This document shows positions 12,605 to 24,495 of a DNA stretch of 64,000 bases, piece by piece; the stretch's first letter is position 1, and every line of letters begins with the position of its first letter. A program made the translations under genes and the position numbers. Location: the NCBI GenBank assembly GCA_034509735.1, contig JACGWO010000012.1, positions 22,101,188 to 22,165,187 of the forward strand. The letters run 5' to 3'. Below the pieces are notes generated by a model. The model did no database searches, had not been told where the DNA came from, and saw only the letters and a list, made by a program, of their open reading frames with translations. This stretch comes from Sesamum alatum. Its lineage: Eukaryota > Streptophyta > Magnoliopsida > Lamiales > Pedaliaceae.

Positions 12605-13170
12605 CATGTTTACGGATTTTGCAACGGACTTTGCAATGAAATTATATTACCGTTGCAAAATCCCTTGCAAAACATATAACATTTTAAAATAGTGGGTTAC
12701 AACTGTTGCAAAATTATCGGCAAGTTGTGCAACAGACAATGTGTCGTCGCTAAATCCGTTGCAAATCACAATATTCAAATTGCAACGACACGGGTTCGTT
12801 ACAAAGTCCATTGCAAATTTTTTGCAATGGATTTAACTACAATATTCGTTGCAAAGTATGCAACGAAAGACGTCCGTTGCAAAAACCGTTGGAAGTTTGC
12901 AATGGAATGTGTCGTTGCAATATTTTGCCACGACTTTTGCAATGACTTATGTTGAATGTGGGACATCTTAAAGTTGACCAAATTCTGCAACGGAATTTTG
13001 CCACCGATAGTCCGTTGCAAAATATCATTGTTAATTTGCCACGAAAATTGCAACGAAAATGTAAAAAAAATCAGAATCCGTTGCAAAGTCGTAGCAAAGG
13101 TCGTTGCAAATTTGCAACGAATTGGTCCGTTGCAAAAAATCCGTTGCTATAGCCCTATTTTTTTGTAGTA
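12605..13170. repeat. Right terminal and subterminal repeats of the CACTA element
   Basis: Dense CCGTTGCAAA/TTGCAACGGA motifs mirror the left side and end in GTCCGTTGCAAAAAATCCG, then TTTTTTTGTAGTA. Several overlapping frames here are translations of the repeats, not genes. Confidence 0.85.
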
Positions 13171-14413
13171 TTTTTGTGATGTGAATAAATTGTAAAGAAA
13201 GTTGTAAATTTAGTTGTAGTGAGAATTGAGAATATTTGAAAATAGAAGTGAAAAAGCAAAAAATAAAATGAAGTAAAAAATATATAAAGTTGAAGTGTTT
13301 GAGAAACAACTCAATATTGTTGTACAAAAGAAAAAAAAAAGAAAAAAAAGAGAACCAACTCAATATTTACAATTTACTAATAAATTACAGAATTTAATAG
13401 GTAATTGTATATAATTTTTGATTTAAATTAACTTAAATAATGCAGTTTAAAAGGCATAACTTACAAATAAAAAATATTCTTTTCAGTTTATCAACAAACT
13501 AATAAGCACTTGAAATAAGCTCGCACAAACACCACTTAACTACCATTTTATGTAAATCAATAATCACATTTCAAAGAAAAATAAAAAATAAAAGAAAATT
13601 AATTTAAGATATTATTGAGACAAGAAAAGAATTAATGGTTTCATGGTGTTAATATGAGGCGGAGTGTAAAAAACAAATAATTACAATTAATTTTAAAAAT
13701 GATATAATTAGGGTTACAATTGTCATATTTAAAAATTGGTGGGATTAACTGCCGTTTATAAGTGTAGAGGATCTTTCTTTTTTATATTTAGTATAGATAT
13801 ACTATATTATTTTGTGTTATGAAGATGTTTCTAATAACTTATATTTGTGATTTGAATAAGTTTTAAAGAAAGTTGTAAATTTAATTGCAGTGAGAGTTGA
13901 GAGTATTTAAAAACAGAAGTGAAAAATGCAAAAAAATAAAAAATAATATAAAATAAAGATGATGTGTTTGAGAAACAACTCAATATTGCTGTAAAAAAAG
14001 AAGAAAAAAGAGAAATAACTTAATATTTATAATTTAATAATAAATTGCAGAATTTCGCAGGTAGTTGTATATAACTTTTGACTTAAATTAACTTAACTAG
14101 TGCAATTTAAAAGGCATAATTTGAAAATAAAAAATATTCTTTTTAAATATGATAATTATGTCTTTTTTTTTCTTTTTATTTGTCACATCGTTTCTGCGTG
14201 TATATATTGACATAAGAAAATAATTGATTTAGTGGCGTTAATATGAGGTGGAGTGACTTTTGTAAAAAAACAAGTAATTACAATTAATTTTAAAAATTAT
14301 TTAATTAGGGGTATACAATTATCATATTTAAAAATTGGTGCGACGGTGTCGCTAACTGTCGTTTATGAGTGTAGGGGGTCTTTCTTTTTTATATTTAGTA
14401 TAAATATAATATA

Positions 14414-15211
14414 GGGTTAAATAAAGTTACCACTCCTGAAGTATTCACCCCACATCAATTACCTCCCTAAAGTATTAAAATCTTCTAAAACCCCCGTAAT
14501 CTTCTAACTCCTTTCATTTTTAAGTTTAAAAAGTCCATTTTACCCTTACTAAAAATTGCTTTTTGAAAAAAAATTAAGGGAATTTTTAAAATACCAAAGT
14601 CACTTTTTTTGAAACTTTGTCTAATTCTAGTTTCACTTGTTCATCGAGCTCTTTTTATTTTCGTAATCCTAAAGTGCTTGGAGCTCATTTTATTTTAGTT
14701 TCCCTTGCTTGTCAAACCAATTAAAAATAAATTTATACATGCATATATATATTTCTATATTTACTTCAACAAATATACAATTAATAAAAACCTAAAGAGT
14801 TGATCATGAACTAATAAGAAAATATACAATTAACATATATTGATATATATATGGTAATTATATAAATGTGGTAATTATATGAATGTATAAATTTATTTTT
14901 AACTTGGTTTGACAAATAAGTGAAACTAAAATAAAATGAGCTCCAAATACTTTAGAACTATAAAAATAAAAAGAGCTCGATGAACAAGTGAAAACAGAAT
15001 TAGATAAAACTTAAAAAAGGAGTGGTTTTGGTGTTTTAAAAATTCTTTCAATTTTTTTTTCATAAATCAATTTTTAGTAAGGGTAAAATGGACTTTTTGA
15101 ATTTCAAAATTAAAGGTGTTAGAAGGTCAGGGTTTTTTTTGAAGATTTTAATACTTTAGGGGGTAATTAATGTAGGATGGATACTTCAGGGGTGGTAATT
15201 GTATTTAACCC
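14414..15211. mobile_element. 0.8-kb foldback element with exact 9-bp TSD
   Basis: Starts GGGTTAAATAAAGTTACCAC and ends GGTAATTGTATTTAACCC, with arms that pair over most of the element. TATAATATA is duplicated exactly at 14405-14413 and 15212-15220. It splits unit 3 of the tandem array; array sequence resumes at TATTATTTTGTG. Confidence 0.88.
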
Positions 15212-15604
15212 TATAATATATTATTTTGTGCATGAATACGAGGATGTTTGTAATAACTTATATTTTTGTGATTTGAATAAGTTTTAAAGAAAGTTGTAAA
15301 TTTAGTTGCAGCGAGAGTTGAGAGTATTTGAAAACAGAAGTGAAAAATGCAAAAAATAAAATAAAGTTGATGTGTTTGAGAAACAACTTAATATTGTTTT
15401 AAAAAAGAAATTAAAAGAAAAATAACTTAATATTTACAATTTACTAATAAATTACAGAATTTACAGGTAGTTCTTTTGACTTAAATCAACTTAACTAATG
15501 CAGTTTAAAAGGCAAATAAAAAATATTCTTTTCAGTTTATCAACAAACTAATAAGCATTTGAAATAAGCTCGCACAAATTAAACACCACTTAAATACCAC
15601 TTTG

Positions 15605-15700
15605 TTTGATTTTAGCTGAACTTTCGTTCAAGTGATAAGATTAAGATTTTAAAATAAAGATATAATATTGTAAGTTCAAATCTCATGAATGTGAATATTT
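15605..15700 (+). repeat. Possible tRNA-derived SINE head
   Basis: TAGCTGAACTTTCGTTCAAG resembles an A box and AGTTCAAATCTC about 60 bp further on resembles a B box, as in plant tRNA-related SINEs. Neither match is perfect and the 3' end is not defined. A decayed tRNA-like fragment is an alternative. Confidence 0.3.
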
Positions 15701-17070
15701 ATTATCATAGTAATTTACCGTTTCTATGTTTTTTTTTAATGTATTTGTTTATTTATCAATTTGATGGGTACGTATTTGTTCCATTTGTGTAATAATTTAT
15801 TATTTCACATTTCGTGCTGCTAGAATTTGCTTAAATTTTTCTACATTTTTACCCTTGAAACCTGGAATAGTTTCCCGCTTTTGCTCATTGCTAAACAGTT
15901 AACAAAAGCTTGAAAATACATTTATGCATGGAGTTGAAGCAAATGTATGCCAAAACCCTAGTTCAGCATGAATGTGATTTGGTTCGAGGTCGCTGATACG
16001 ATAACGAATACCACCTCTAGCTGGAAGTAGACGAAACACCCTAAAATTTGAACACACCAGACTCGTTTGATCGACCCCAACTAAAATTCTTTGATATTAA
16101 CATAATAGACACAAATGTGGTTCTGACTAAAATGGTGTGGAGCTACATCTCCATTTAAGCCACACCTTTATTGAAAAAAACGAGGACATATATATAGGTT
16201 AAATTCATACTGCAATCAATACTTTATGTACTGAGTGTATGGATGTTTGTCACATACTCCTTATTTTAAAAAAATGAAATATCAACCATCTAATATATCG
16301 CATGAAGCATTAGAAGACATTGTAATCGACCTTTCCGTGCCGGACAACATGCTAATCCATGTGGAACTTGGACAGTCCCAAGCTCAGATCGTGAAACAAC
16401 GATTAGGCTATTGAGTCCCTGGATCGATCGGTATATGATCAGCTTGTAAATGCTATACCAAATAAATAATACACGGACAATTAGATGATCGCCACATATA
16501 TATATTTTTAGAATAAAGAGTTTGCACAGTCATTCATACACTCAATGCACAAATCACTAGTATGACTAGGTTCAACTGTCCACGACTTGAATAACAACGC
16601 ACAAAATTTAATCTTGTTTATGTTTTTTTTTCTTATAGGGTACTTTGATCTTCCGTGATTTTGATGAACAACTCCTGTATGAGATGAAGATCTTCTATCA
16701 TATATGATGTCACATTCATGTATGTATTATATATAATCTTACTCTTACGTTATAATCTAGTTTAATTATATTTCTTAATTTAAAAAAAATACATATCAAT
16801 TTTTATCAGTGTGATACTAATATATGATACAAAAATATGATAAAAATCCCGGGACTGCTTTGCTATTTAATTTGAATAATGGCAAGTGGGGCGAAAAATG
16901 AGATATGGAGATGAGTATGCAGAGGTTGATGTCAAGCGTATTAAAAGCCACGCCTTGATCACATGCGTGTGGGTCACATGCTCTCTTTTTCTCTAATTCC
17001 TTCTTAAGTTAGGTTGAGACTTTATCTTTCTTGGATCCATATATACTTTGTTTTTTCCAAACAACTTCAA

Positions 17071-17105
<35 letters not shown>

Positions 17106-17329
17106 ACTAGAAACGATGGTACACAGTATTTGCTTCATAATTTTTAATAATACTTTATATATAATGGTACACAGTATTTACGTCATAATTTTTAATAATA
17201 CTTTTAATTTATATATATATATATATATATAAATTTGAGTGGTGATTTTTTTTTTTTTGTTTTTGCTTTTCTTATTTATCGGGGGTCTATGATGTATATG
17301 CACAAACACGATGTGACATAATAAATTTA
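15701..17329. other. AT-rich intergenic, no gene seen
   Basis: No coding exon is recognised. It contains (AT)n tracts at about 17069-17107 and 17208-17231, with a short duplicated phrase between them (ATGGTACACAGTATTT at about 17117 and 17164). The open frame at 17014-17232 is generated by the microsatellite. Confidence 0.5.
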
Positions 17330-18042
17330 AAATTTTTTAAATTATTTTGGACTAAAATACTTAGAGAGATGTTTCTTACGTTTTTTATACAAAAGAACAA
17401 TATTGTAATTTGCCTTAACTGATTTTTCTAATAATTTGTTTTTTAAAAAATTCAAGGGTAAAATGAACAATTCCAAGTATTTGGTTAAAAATTAAGGATG
17501 AATTACAATGACCTCCCCTAGGTTTGACATAATTACGAATACCCCCTCGTTGTTTCAAACATTACAAATATCCTCCTGAGATTTGTAAAAATATAACAAA
17601 TAACCCATTTCCATCCATTTTATGGGTGAACTACCAAAATGCGCTTATGCAAATTCAATTATTTTTTAATATTTTCTATATTTTTTTGGATAAAAAAATA
17701 TCCAGGCAGAGGTTTCTTATATTTTTTACATAGAGGAGCAATAATGTAATTTGCTTTGGCGGATTTTTTCACAATTTAACAAAAAAAATTAAGGGCAAAA
17801 TGGACCATTTCAGGCCATTGGTTAAAAATTACAAAACCTCATGGGAGTATTTGTAATTTTTTTGAAATTTGTAATTTTTTGAAACAATGAGAGGGTATCC
17901 GTAATTATGTCAAACTTCAGGGGAAGTCATTGTAATTCACCCAAAAATTAATAACCTCAAGGGGGTATTTGTAATTTTTTTGAAAAATCAAGAGGGTCTC
18001 TGTAATTATGCCAAATCTGATGGGAGATCGTTATAATTCACC
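17330..18042. mobile_element. Foldback element split by a copy of its own family
   Basis: 17330-17486 matches the interior of this family (AGAGAGATGTTTCTTACG, AAGGGTAAAATGAAC) and 17952-18042 is a second right arm ending GTTATAATTCACCC. The left arm is not visible, so the element is truncated. The two parts are separated by the complete copy at 17496-17942. Confidence 0.65.
17496..17942. mobile_element. Complete foldback element (GGGTGAATTAC family)
   Basis: Starts GGATGAATTACAATGACCTC and ends GTCATTGTAATTCACCC. AAAAATTAA is repeated exactly at 17487-17495 and 17943-17951, a 9-bp target duplication. The element lies inside an older relative. Confidence 0.85.
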
Positions 18043-18536
18043 CTTTATTTTATCGAATAAGTGTTAGAGTTACTAATCCCGATTGTGCATGTAACCTTCT
18101 TATAATTTTTTGGATTTTGAGAAGATTTTTCGATAAGTATAGTGCTATTGGACTCCAATACAATTCAATTTCATTCTAAAGTGGGTCGTTTGAATTTTCT
18201 TTTTCCTTTCAAGGTTTCGTGTATGGAGCATCGTAATCAGGAAAGTCCCCCTAATCTGCATTTCAGAAAGATACATTCAGTTAAGGAAGTAATGTGAAAA
18301 TCCGACAATAAAAATGCAACCTTGGGCCAAAAAGAATGATAGAAGAATTTACCACCCAAAGATAGGCTAATTAGCTATTTTACCCAGTGTTGCAATTAGG
18401 TATACATCAGCTAAATAGATATTTACAATACCAACCACAATCAAGCAATTAATTCAAAATATATTTGACAATAAGTTAGGGAATAAAAACAACATATCCA
18501 CAATCCAAAGATAGTAAAATTTCCCCTATTGCATTA
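18043..18536. other. Intergenic, nothing recognised
   Basis: Unique AT-rich sequence between two transposon remnants; no exon-like frame or repeat is visible. Confidence 0.45.
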
Positions 18537-19402
18537 AGGGAGTGTTGAGCTTCTGATTTTAGAGAAGTGATTTTCGTAGAAAAAGTTAAAAGTTGTTGCA
18601 GAATCAAAAGTGGGTAGTGTTTGTAAAAAGAAGTGAAAAGTAGAGAAAAGCTGAATTAGTAGTGTTTGGGATAAAAGCACTTATAAAACATATTTAATTA
18701 ATTAAAGACCGTTTTGCCTCCATGTATTAAACAAATGCTATTTTGCCTTAATATTTGCACTTATCTCTTGATTATGATAATTATTTCTCCTAAAAAATAA
18801 TAATTTTTATTTCAATTAGTATATCTCATATTTAATTTTTTACAAAATGATTATAAATTATATTATTAAAATTTTGTATATTAATAAAAAAACTGGATGT
18901 TTAGTTCAATAATGTTCCTATTATGTAATATAATTGTTCATTCATACATAATAAATAAACTTACAATATTGACAAAACAATTATTATTATTTAATTAATC
19001 CTAGCATTTTAATTAATATTTTTCTATGAATTAGGAATAACATCATATAATATAGAAAATAAAATAGTATAATTTTAAAATATTAAACATGTGAAATTAT
19101 AAATTATGTTAGTGATAAATTATTCAAATTATTTAAAATTTATAACATCAACTTTAGATGAGCAATTTTGAAAATACATTAAAAAGGATAAAATTGATTT
19201 GAAATTATTATAATGAGGGTAAAGTAGTGTAAAAAGAAGTTGAATTTATTTACAAAAAAACCAAAGCAGCTAGAAGCACCCCCTAAGGTGCTTCCAGCTT
19301 TTGGCTTAAAAGTGCGTTCCGTAGCAATTCCAGAAGCAGAAGTTGGCATCCCAAACACCTCAAAAGTGCTTTTCAGCTTTAGCGCGCGCAAATACTCCCG
19401 AA
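18537..19402. mobile_element. Inverted-repeat MITE-like element (GGGAGTGTT ends)
   Basis: The left end GGGAGTGTTGAGCTTC and the right end AATACTCCC are roughly inverted, and both subterminal regions carry AAAAGCACTT/AAGTGCTTTT and GTGTTTGGGAT phrases. This pattern is common in plant hAT- or PIF-like MITEs. I could not read a clean target duplication. Frames at 19179-19518 are translations of the right arm. Confidence 0.5.
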
Positions 19403-19849
19403 GTAGATCTTCACTAATTTATATTTACAAAAAGCTCAAAGTAATGATTAAAGCCACCAAAAAAGTGCGGGTAACCCAAAATCACAATAAAATAGTACTA
19501 ACATCAAATCAATGCTAACCTAGAAAACCTTTAGAATGGATAAAGCAAATAAGTGCAAACAACAAAAATAAAAATCAAGCACCATGAAATCACCCAAACT
19601 TAAAGAGATATATATAGAGATATATATATATATATATCGATATTTAAGCTAAAGTACCACCAAATACCAACTATAGTAAAGATTGTACACACATATCATG
19701 CAAAAGCAGTGATTCTTTTCAAGAAACACATAAAAGAAAGCAATCGCAGAATGAAGTCCGAAACTTTTAGGAATAAATGCAAATTTAGAATTTTCAATTT
19801 GAAGTAAGCTAAATTTAAACATCATCTACACAAAGATCCTACCGAAAAT

Positions 19850-21080
19850 TACCTTGATGAAGGTTGAGAACCATATATCGGTAGTTCAGTAGAAATTTTC
19901 AGCCTGTTGTACTTCTTTCAGTGATTTCTCAGGCTTGAGGATTATCTGAAAATAAAAGCGACGCACACAACAATTAAAAAGCAAGAACCACACCGAACAG
20001 AACAAAAGCTCCACTATTAATATTTCTGGGATCCCCTTTAATTTCATGACAGAATGCAATTTGCATCTCTTAGAAGGAAGATAGAAAACATTACCGGATA
20101 ATTCTACATATAACTCTAGCAAAACAAGTATGCAGTTCAACATAGATTCACAACTGCACAAAAGGAGATAGTAGAAATTTTGGACAAAATACACAGGATA
20201 CTATATTAACTTTGGAGCTCCAAATGGCAGCTTTCAGATTTAGAATTTCATTCCCATTTAGAATTTCCAAAACCATTTTCCCACAACAATAAAAAAAAAA
20301 TTAATATATCTACACTCAAAATTTATAGAAATTAAGAAACATAGTACTTTAAACTACACCAAAGGAAAGTAGAGATGATTACGGAGCTAACACTAACATC
20401 ATTGAAGAGGAAGTTTGAAGAAGAACTTATTTACCATTCACTGTGGCTTTTCTTCATACAGGTGAGATGTCTCCCAAATTCTTTCACTTTCACTTTTTGT
20501 AAGTAGCATTTTCAAGCCAATTGACCATTTTCACACAAAGTACATGATGGTACAAAAGAGTAGTAGTTTGATCAAATACATGACATAAACCCCTCTGCTA
20601 TCAAATTCCCTTCCAAAAATAAAATCCAATCCCCCCATTACAATGAATAATCGGTATATATACTGGAAAGAAAAAGACCATCTTGCCCCCAACCGCCCAC
20701 TAACCCAACTCTCGTAGTGGACGTAATCGCTGCCAGGGGTGATTCGGTAATTCCGTATTACTCTTCCGGAAAATTACATCGTGGTCCTTGGCTAAATTCT
20801 TGCTCCATCAGTACACAAAATATACGCAGACACAAATATAGAAGAAAAAAGAAGACAGAAATGTAGAAAGAAGAAGGTGCTGAGCTATTTCACCTCTGTT
20901 ACATTCCCTCAAAATCAAAGAGCCCATCTCAACCACCACGCCGACTCCTATGTGTTTTCGTTCTCCGGTGCCGCAGTCCCATCCACGCGAAGAGTAAAGG
21001 ATGTCATTCTGAGAGGAGATTTTAATCGATTATGAGAGAGAGAAGGGAAAACGTGTGATTGTAGGGCTTAGAGAGAGAGA
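19850..21080 (-). other. Possible spliced transcript of unknown nature
   Basis: The minus strand from about 21080 reads CTCTCTCTAAGCCC and further CT-rich sequence, a typical plant 5' leader, followed by short frames only (19 and 39 codons). Near 19946 a good acceptor (TTTTATTTTCAG) and at about 19856 a good donor (AAGGTAATTTT) bracket an exon-like segment. No conserved protein is recognised, so it could be a long non-coding RNA or a gene with very short frames. A poly(G) run lies at about 21108-21120. Confidence 0.25.
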
Positions 21081-21351
21081 AATGGAGGACTTGTGAATGT
21101 GGGGGTGGGGGGGGGGGGGGTTGGAGAGTGAATGAGAGAGTAAATATCGCTTAATGTGATCGAGGGTATTTGGGTATTTTAAGTAGTTTATAAAATTGAT
21201 ATGAGAACTGTCAAAATATACTTAGATTTCTATTTTTATCGTCTATAAATTAATTAATTCCTTTTGCATAAAAAAAATGATGAATGAATTATAGAAAAAT
21301 AAAGGACAAATTAGGTAAACGTACATAAAATAATTTCTATTCTAGACATAA

Positions 21352-21379
21352 AGTCTTCTATTTTATAATTAGTATAGAT
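21352..21379 (-). repeat. Helitron-like 5' terminal motif
   Basis: The minus strand reads TCTATACTAATTATAAAATA, close to the TCTATACTAAATATAAAA at about 13771-13798 and the similar motifs at 8621-8647 and 14378-14405. It resembles the TC-starting 5' ends of plant Helitrons. No matching 3' hairpin with CTRR was identified. Confidence 0.3.
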
Positions 21380-21562
21380 GAGATTAAATGTGTCGAATTT
21401 TTTTAATCTTAAAATCATTTTTTACTACTAATAAATGTGACGATGAATTAGATAATTAGCCAAGAAGAAAACAAAAAACCCAGTCAAGGGTAAGAGTGTA
21501 CGGGTTTATCCAAGAACAGAAATTAGGGACAGCAAGAGGGTTTAACACCGAACGACAGGAAA

Positions 21563-24180
21563 ATGAGCAGCGATACAAAGAAACCCGGCAATGGATCCGG
21601 GGCAGGATCCGGATCAGGGAGCGGGGGATTTAGGGCTAAATTTGATCACTATCTTTACAGCGGTGAGAAGAAACATGTCGCGGCAGGCATCCTCATCATT
21701 GGAGCCCTCTTTGGTGTTCCCTGGTACCTCATGAATCGAGGTTGGTTTGTTTATTTTATTTTCTTTTTTGGATGCGGGGAAGAGAAAATTATTCTCGCTT
21801 TTCAATCTGAATTTTGGTGGTGGCGTTTAATTTTGAGTGTTGAGATTATTCATTATTCGTTGGTAATGGTTGCGGCAGTGATGACTGATTTAGGCTTGTT
21901 TTGTTACTAGCTTCTGATTCTGAGTTCAATACTGCTGTTTCTCTTTGTGGTTATTGGGAATGATGTTGAGAGTTTGATTTGGTGATATTTATTTTTCATG
22001 TGTTTGTGTGTGAAATTGAGTGCTCTCCCCGAAATGGCATTTGGGTTTTTCCAGAAACAAAAACATGGTAAAATAGAAGATTAATGCTTGTCCCTTTTCT
22101 GATTCTTACTCTTAATTTCTCTGTGGAGCTGATGTTCATAAAAGTAGGAGCATTAGGAGTACTGAGGATCTGATAGTAGATTCTTTTATATCCTGCTGGT
22201 TGTCCATGGGACTGGGAATAACTGGAATTTCAAATGCATTTTGATAAAAGGTTTTGGATTTGAGATGCATTACATGAATAATTTCCAATATTAGTTTAAA
22301 TCCATTGCCCAGAAGAATAATTTTGGAATTGCTCCAAGTCATATGGTTTCTCCTGGCCGCTCTACCTGTTTAGCGCCTCACTAACTCCATTTATCTCTCG
22401 TCCTGCTCCTCTAGCCAATCTGTTTATCTTCACTTTGGCTTCTTAACAGTGTTGTTATTTGATGATTCTCTTGACTATCATGTAGTCTAATTTGTATCCT
22501 TGAAAAGGGGCTTGGTCAACCATCTCTTAATATTTTTACCGGTAGATAGAGAACACCCAGATTACTGAAGAATAATAATATGCTATTGAAATGAACATGC
22601 AACATCCGTATGCTACTAAATAAAAGTAAAAGCTGTAAACAAATGGTAAAGATCGTCACGCTTTCTGATCCTTTAGAATACATGTTAATGAATAACAAGA
22701 TTAGATTTTATAGATATTAGCCCATTGTATTGTCATTTGCTTTGGAACAAAACATTATGGTGGATCTTAAGTTGTTGTTATCTGGGTTATAATTTTTATA
22801 AATAGGAGGACATACTAGGTCTTCAGGTTCTGTAATCCGTAGAGGTGTTCTTATTTTACTGCTGGAGTCAGAATTAGCTCCTGCAGATTGATTTTTCCTG
22901 AATTAACCACATCTCAGCTGGATGATACATTCATTGTTTGCGCTGCTAGATCCACGTCTTGTATTGAGCTTTAACTACCAGTTTGAAAAGAGAGATGCTA
23001 TATTGATGAATTAGAAATGGAGATGACCAAGTAGTAATTAGTACCACGCCAGCTATATTCACTCTATGACTCAACCTTCATGTAAATATAGGGTGTGCGG
23101 GCACAACATTCTTGAAGGCTGAGCCAACAGCAATTATCGGTCATATGACTGCTGGACATGATCGATAACTTTGAAAATGATTATTTGTATACATGAAGGA
23201 GACGGTATAGTTAGCACTCTTAATTTCTTCTTCAGTAGTTTATTTGAAGAGAGAGGAATGATACATTAGAAGTTATGCTGGAGAAAAGTGCTAACTATAA
23301 TATCTTTATTCATGTATTTAGTTAACTCTTCTGTTTTCCAAATAAATCAGTAGTGACATGACTAATCACAACTACTGACTCCTGTAGCAGATTTTATATT
23401 CATGTGAATATAGCTAGCGTGGTTATTGGATAATTTTATTTTTCTGAAAACAACTTTGTTATAATTAAAAGACAATCAGGCGCGGTCACTACCACACAAC
23501 AAAAATTAACAGGTCTCCATCTTTTCATGTGATGGCTTTTTTAACAGCCTTCATGTGAAACTGGCAGGTGCTAAATTGGTGAATTGATTCTATGGTTTCA
23601 CAGAGGAAAAAGAATAATTATAATAAAAAAGGTGCGGTCTATGGTCGCCCCTCTTAGTTAATGAAATAAATCAATAAAGAAAGAAATGAAATGCATGGAT
23701 ATATGTATATCATATGCAATTGCAATTGCAAGAACATGACATAATTAGAGAAAGCACAGAGTTACTACATAAACTGCAGAATGCCAGGAGGCATTGTTTC
23801 TATATTTGTCACCTCCATTCATTGGCCCAACTTTTGCTCTTTTCTTTGCATCCTTTCATTTATTTTTTTTTTTATCTTCTGGAAAAGGGACGCAACATTT
23901 CACTAAAAACAAACAAATTGAAAGGTTTTGCGGTCTCCCAAAATGAGCAGATTTCTGATGTCTATTGCTTGCCAAATTCATACTCATTGTTGAATATGTC
24001 CACTCTGTATGCATCTTTACTTTCTCGAGTTTGATCAGTCGATTGGAAAAGGAGAAGCTATACCTGAAACGACTTTGTTTTCTTGAAGGGTCGAAGCATC
24101 AATCTCATCAAGATTACTTGGAAAGAGCAGATAAAGCCAGAAGTGCAAGACTTTCTACTGGTTCATCCACAACTAGGTGA
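21563..24180 (+). CDS. Conserved 89-aa single-pass membrane protein, function unknown
   Basis: Two exons, 21563-21740 and 24089-24180. The intron (21741-24088) has GT at phase 1 and an acceptor after TTTGTTTTCTTGAAG. The first part is a flexible Gly/Ser-rich N-terminus (residues 9-22), then FRAKFDHYLYSGEKKHV, then one hydrophobic segment (about residues 40-56, AAGILIIGALFGVPWYL). The tail is basic, SKHQSHQDYLERADKARSAR, ending in Ser/Thr. The start is the first ATG after a purine-rich leader (AGGAAAATGAGC). The frame joins cleanly across the intron and both halves look conserved, so I consider it a real gene. The layout suggests a tail in the cytosol or in an organelle, but I cannot place it. 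Without splicing, exon 1 would read on into the intron. Confidence 0.8.
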
Positions 24181-24495
24181 AAAAACAAGTGGAATATCTT
24201 CAACTGCTCGCATTCAAGAAACCACGTTGGATGCTGACCATCTTCCATCTGTGTTATGGTTTTCACTGTTTAGGACACGAACCAGTCTTGGGCGGAGAAA
24301 CTCGTTAAGACCTTGTCATGGTTGAAACTGATGTGCTCTAATGTTATTGTACCACCAAATTCCAAAGTTTACTAGAGAGTTAGTTGTTAACGGATAGATG
24401 GTTTTGCAATTTTGCATAATGAACTTTTCCCGCTTGGGCAATATGTTTGAAGCCTTAGACATCCAACTTTGTACTGTGGTATTTTTAAAACTTAA

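Larger units (their letters stand above)
8694..13170 (-). mobile_element. CACTA (En/Spm) DNA transposon, internally deleted
   Basis: The left end begins CACTACAAAAAAAACAG and the right end reads CTATTTTTTTGTAGTA, so the terminal inverted repeats match except that the last base is A rather than G. The 3-bp flanks are TTT at both 8691-8693 and 13171-13173. Both subterminal regions are packed with TTGCAACGG/CCGTTGCAA motifs, the usual binding-site architecture for a CACTA transposase. The interior carries transposase remnants reading right to left. It lies in the first unit of the tandem array, whose sequence resumes immediately after the right end. Confidence 0.93.
7971..15600. repeat. Degenerate tandem array of three units
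   Basis: Three related units follow each other: about 7971-13590, 13591-14155 and 14156-15600. They share ordered phrases: CATATTTAAAAATTGG, GTGTAG..GTCTTTCTTTTTTATA, AAAGAAAGTTGTAAATTTA, GTGTTTGAGAAACAACT and TTTAAAAGGCA. Without later insertions a unit is roughly 0.6-0.8 kb. Unit 1 is interrupted by a foldback element (8160-8509) and a CACTA element (8694-13170); unit 3 is interrupted at 14414-15211. The nature of the original repeat is unknown. A Helitron-like 5' end on the minus strand (TCTATACTAAATATAAAAAA) occurs in units 2 and 3. Confidence 0.7.

Noticed and set aside
17014..17232. 72-codon frame rich in Tyr-Ile
   Set aside because: It is produced by (AT)n microsatellites.
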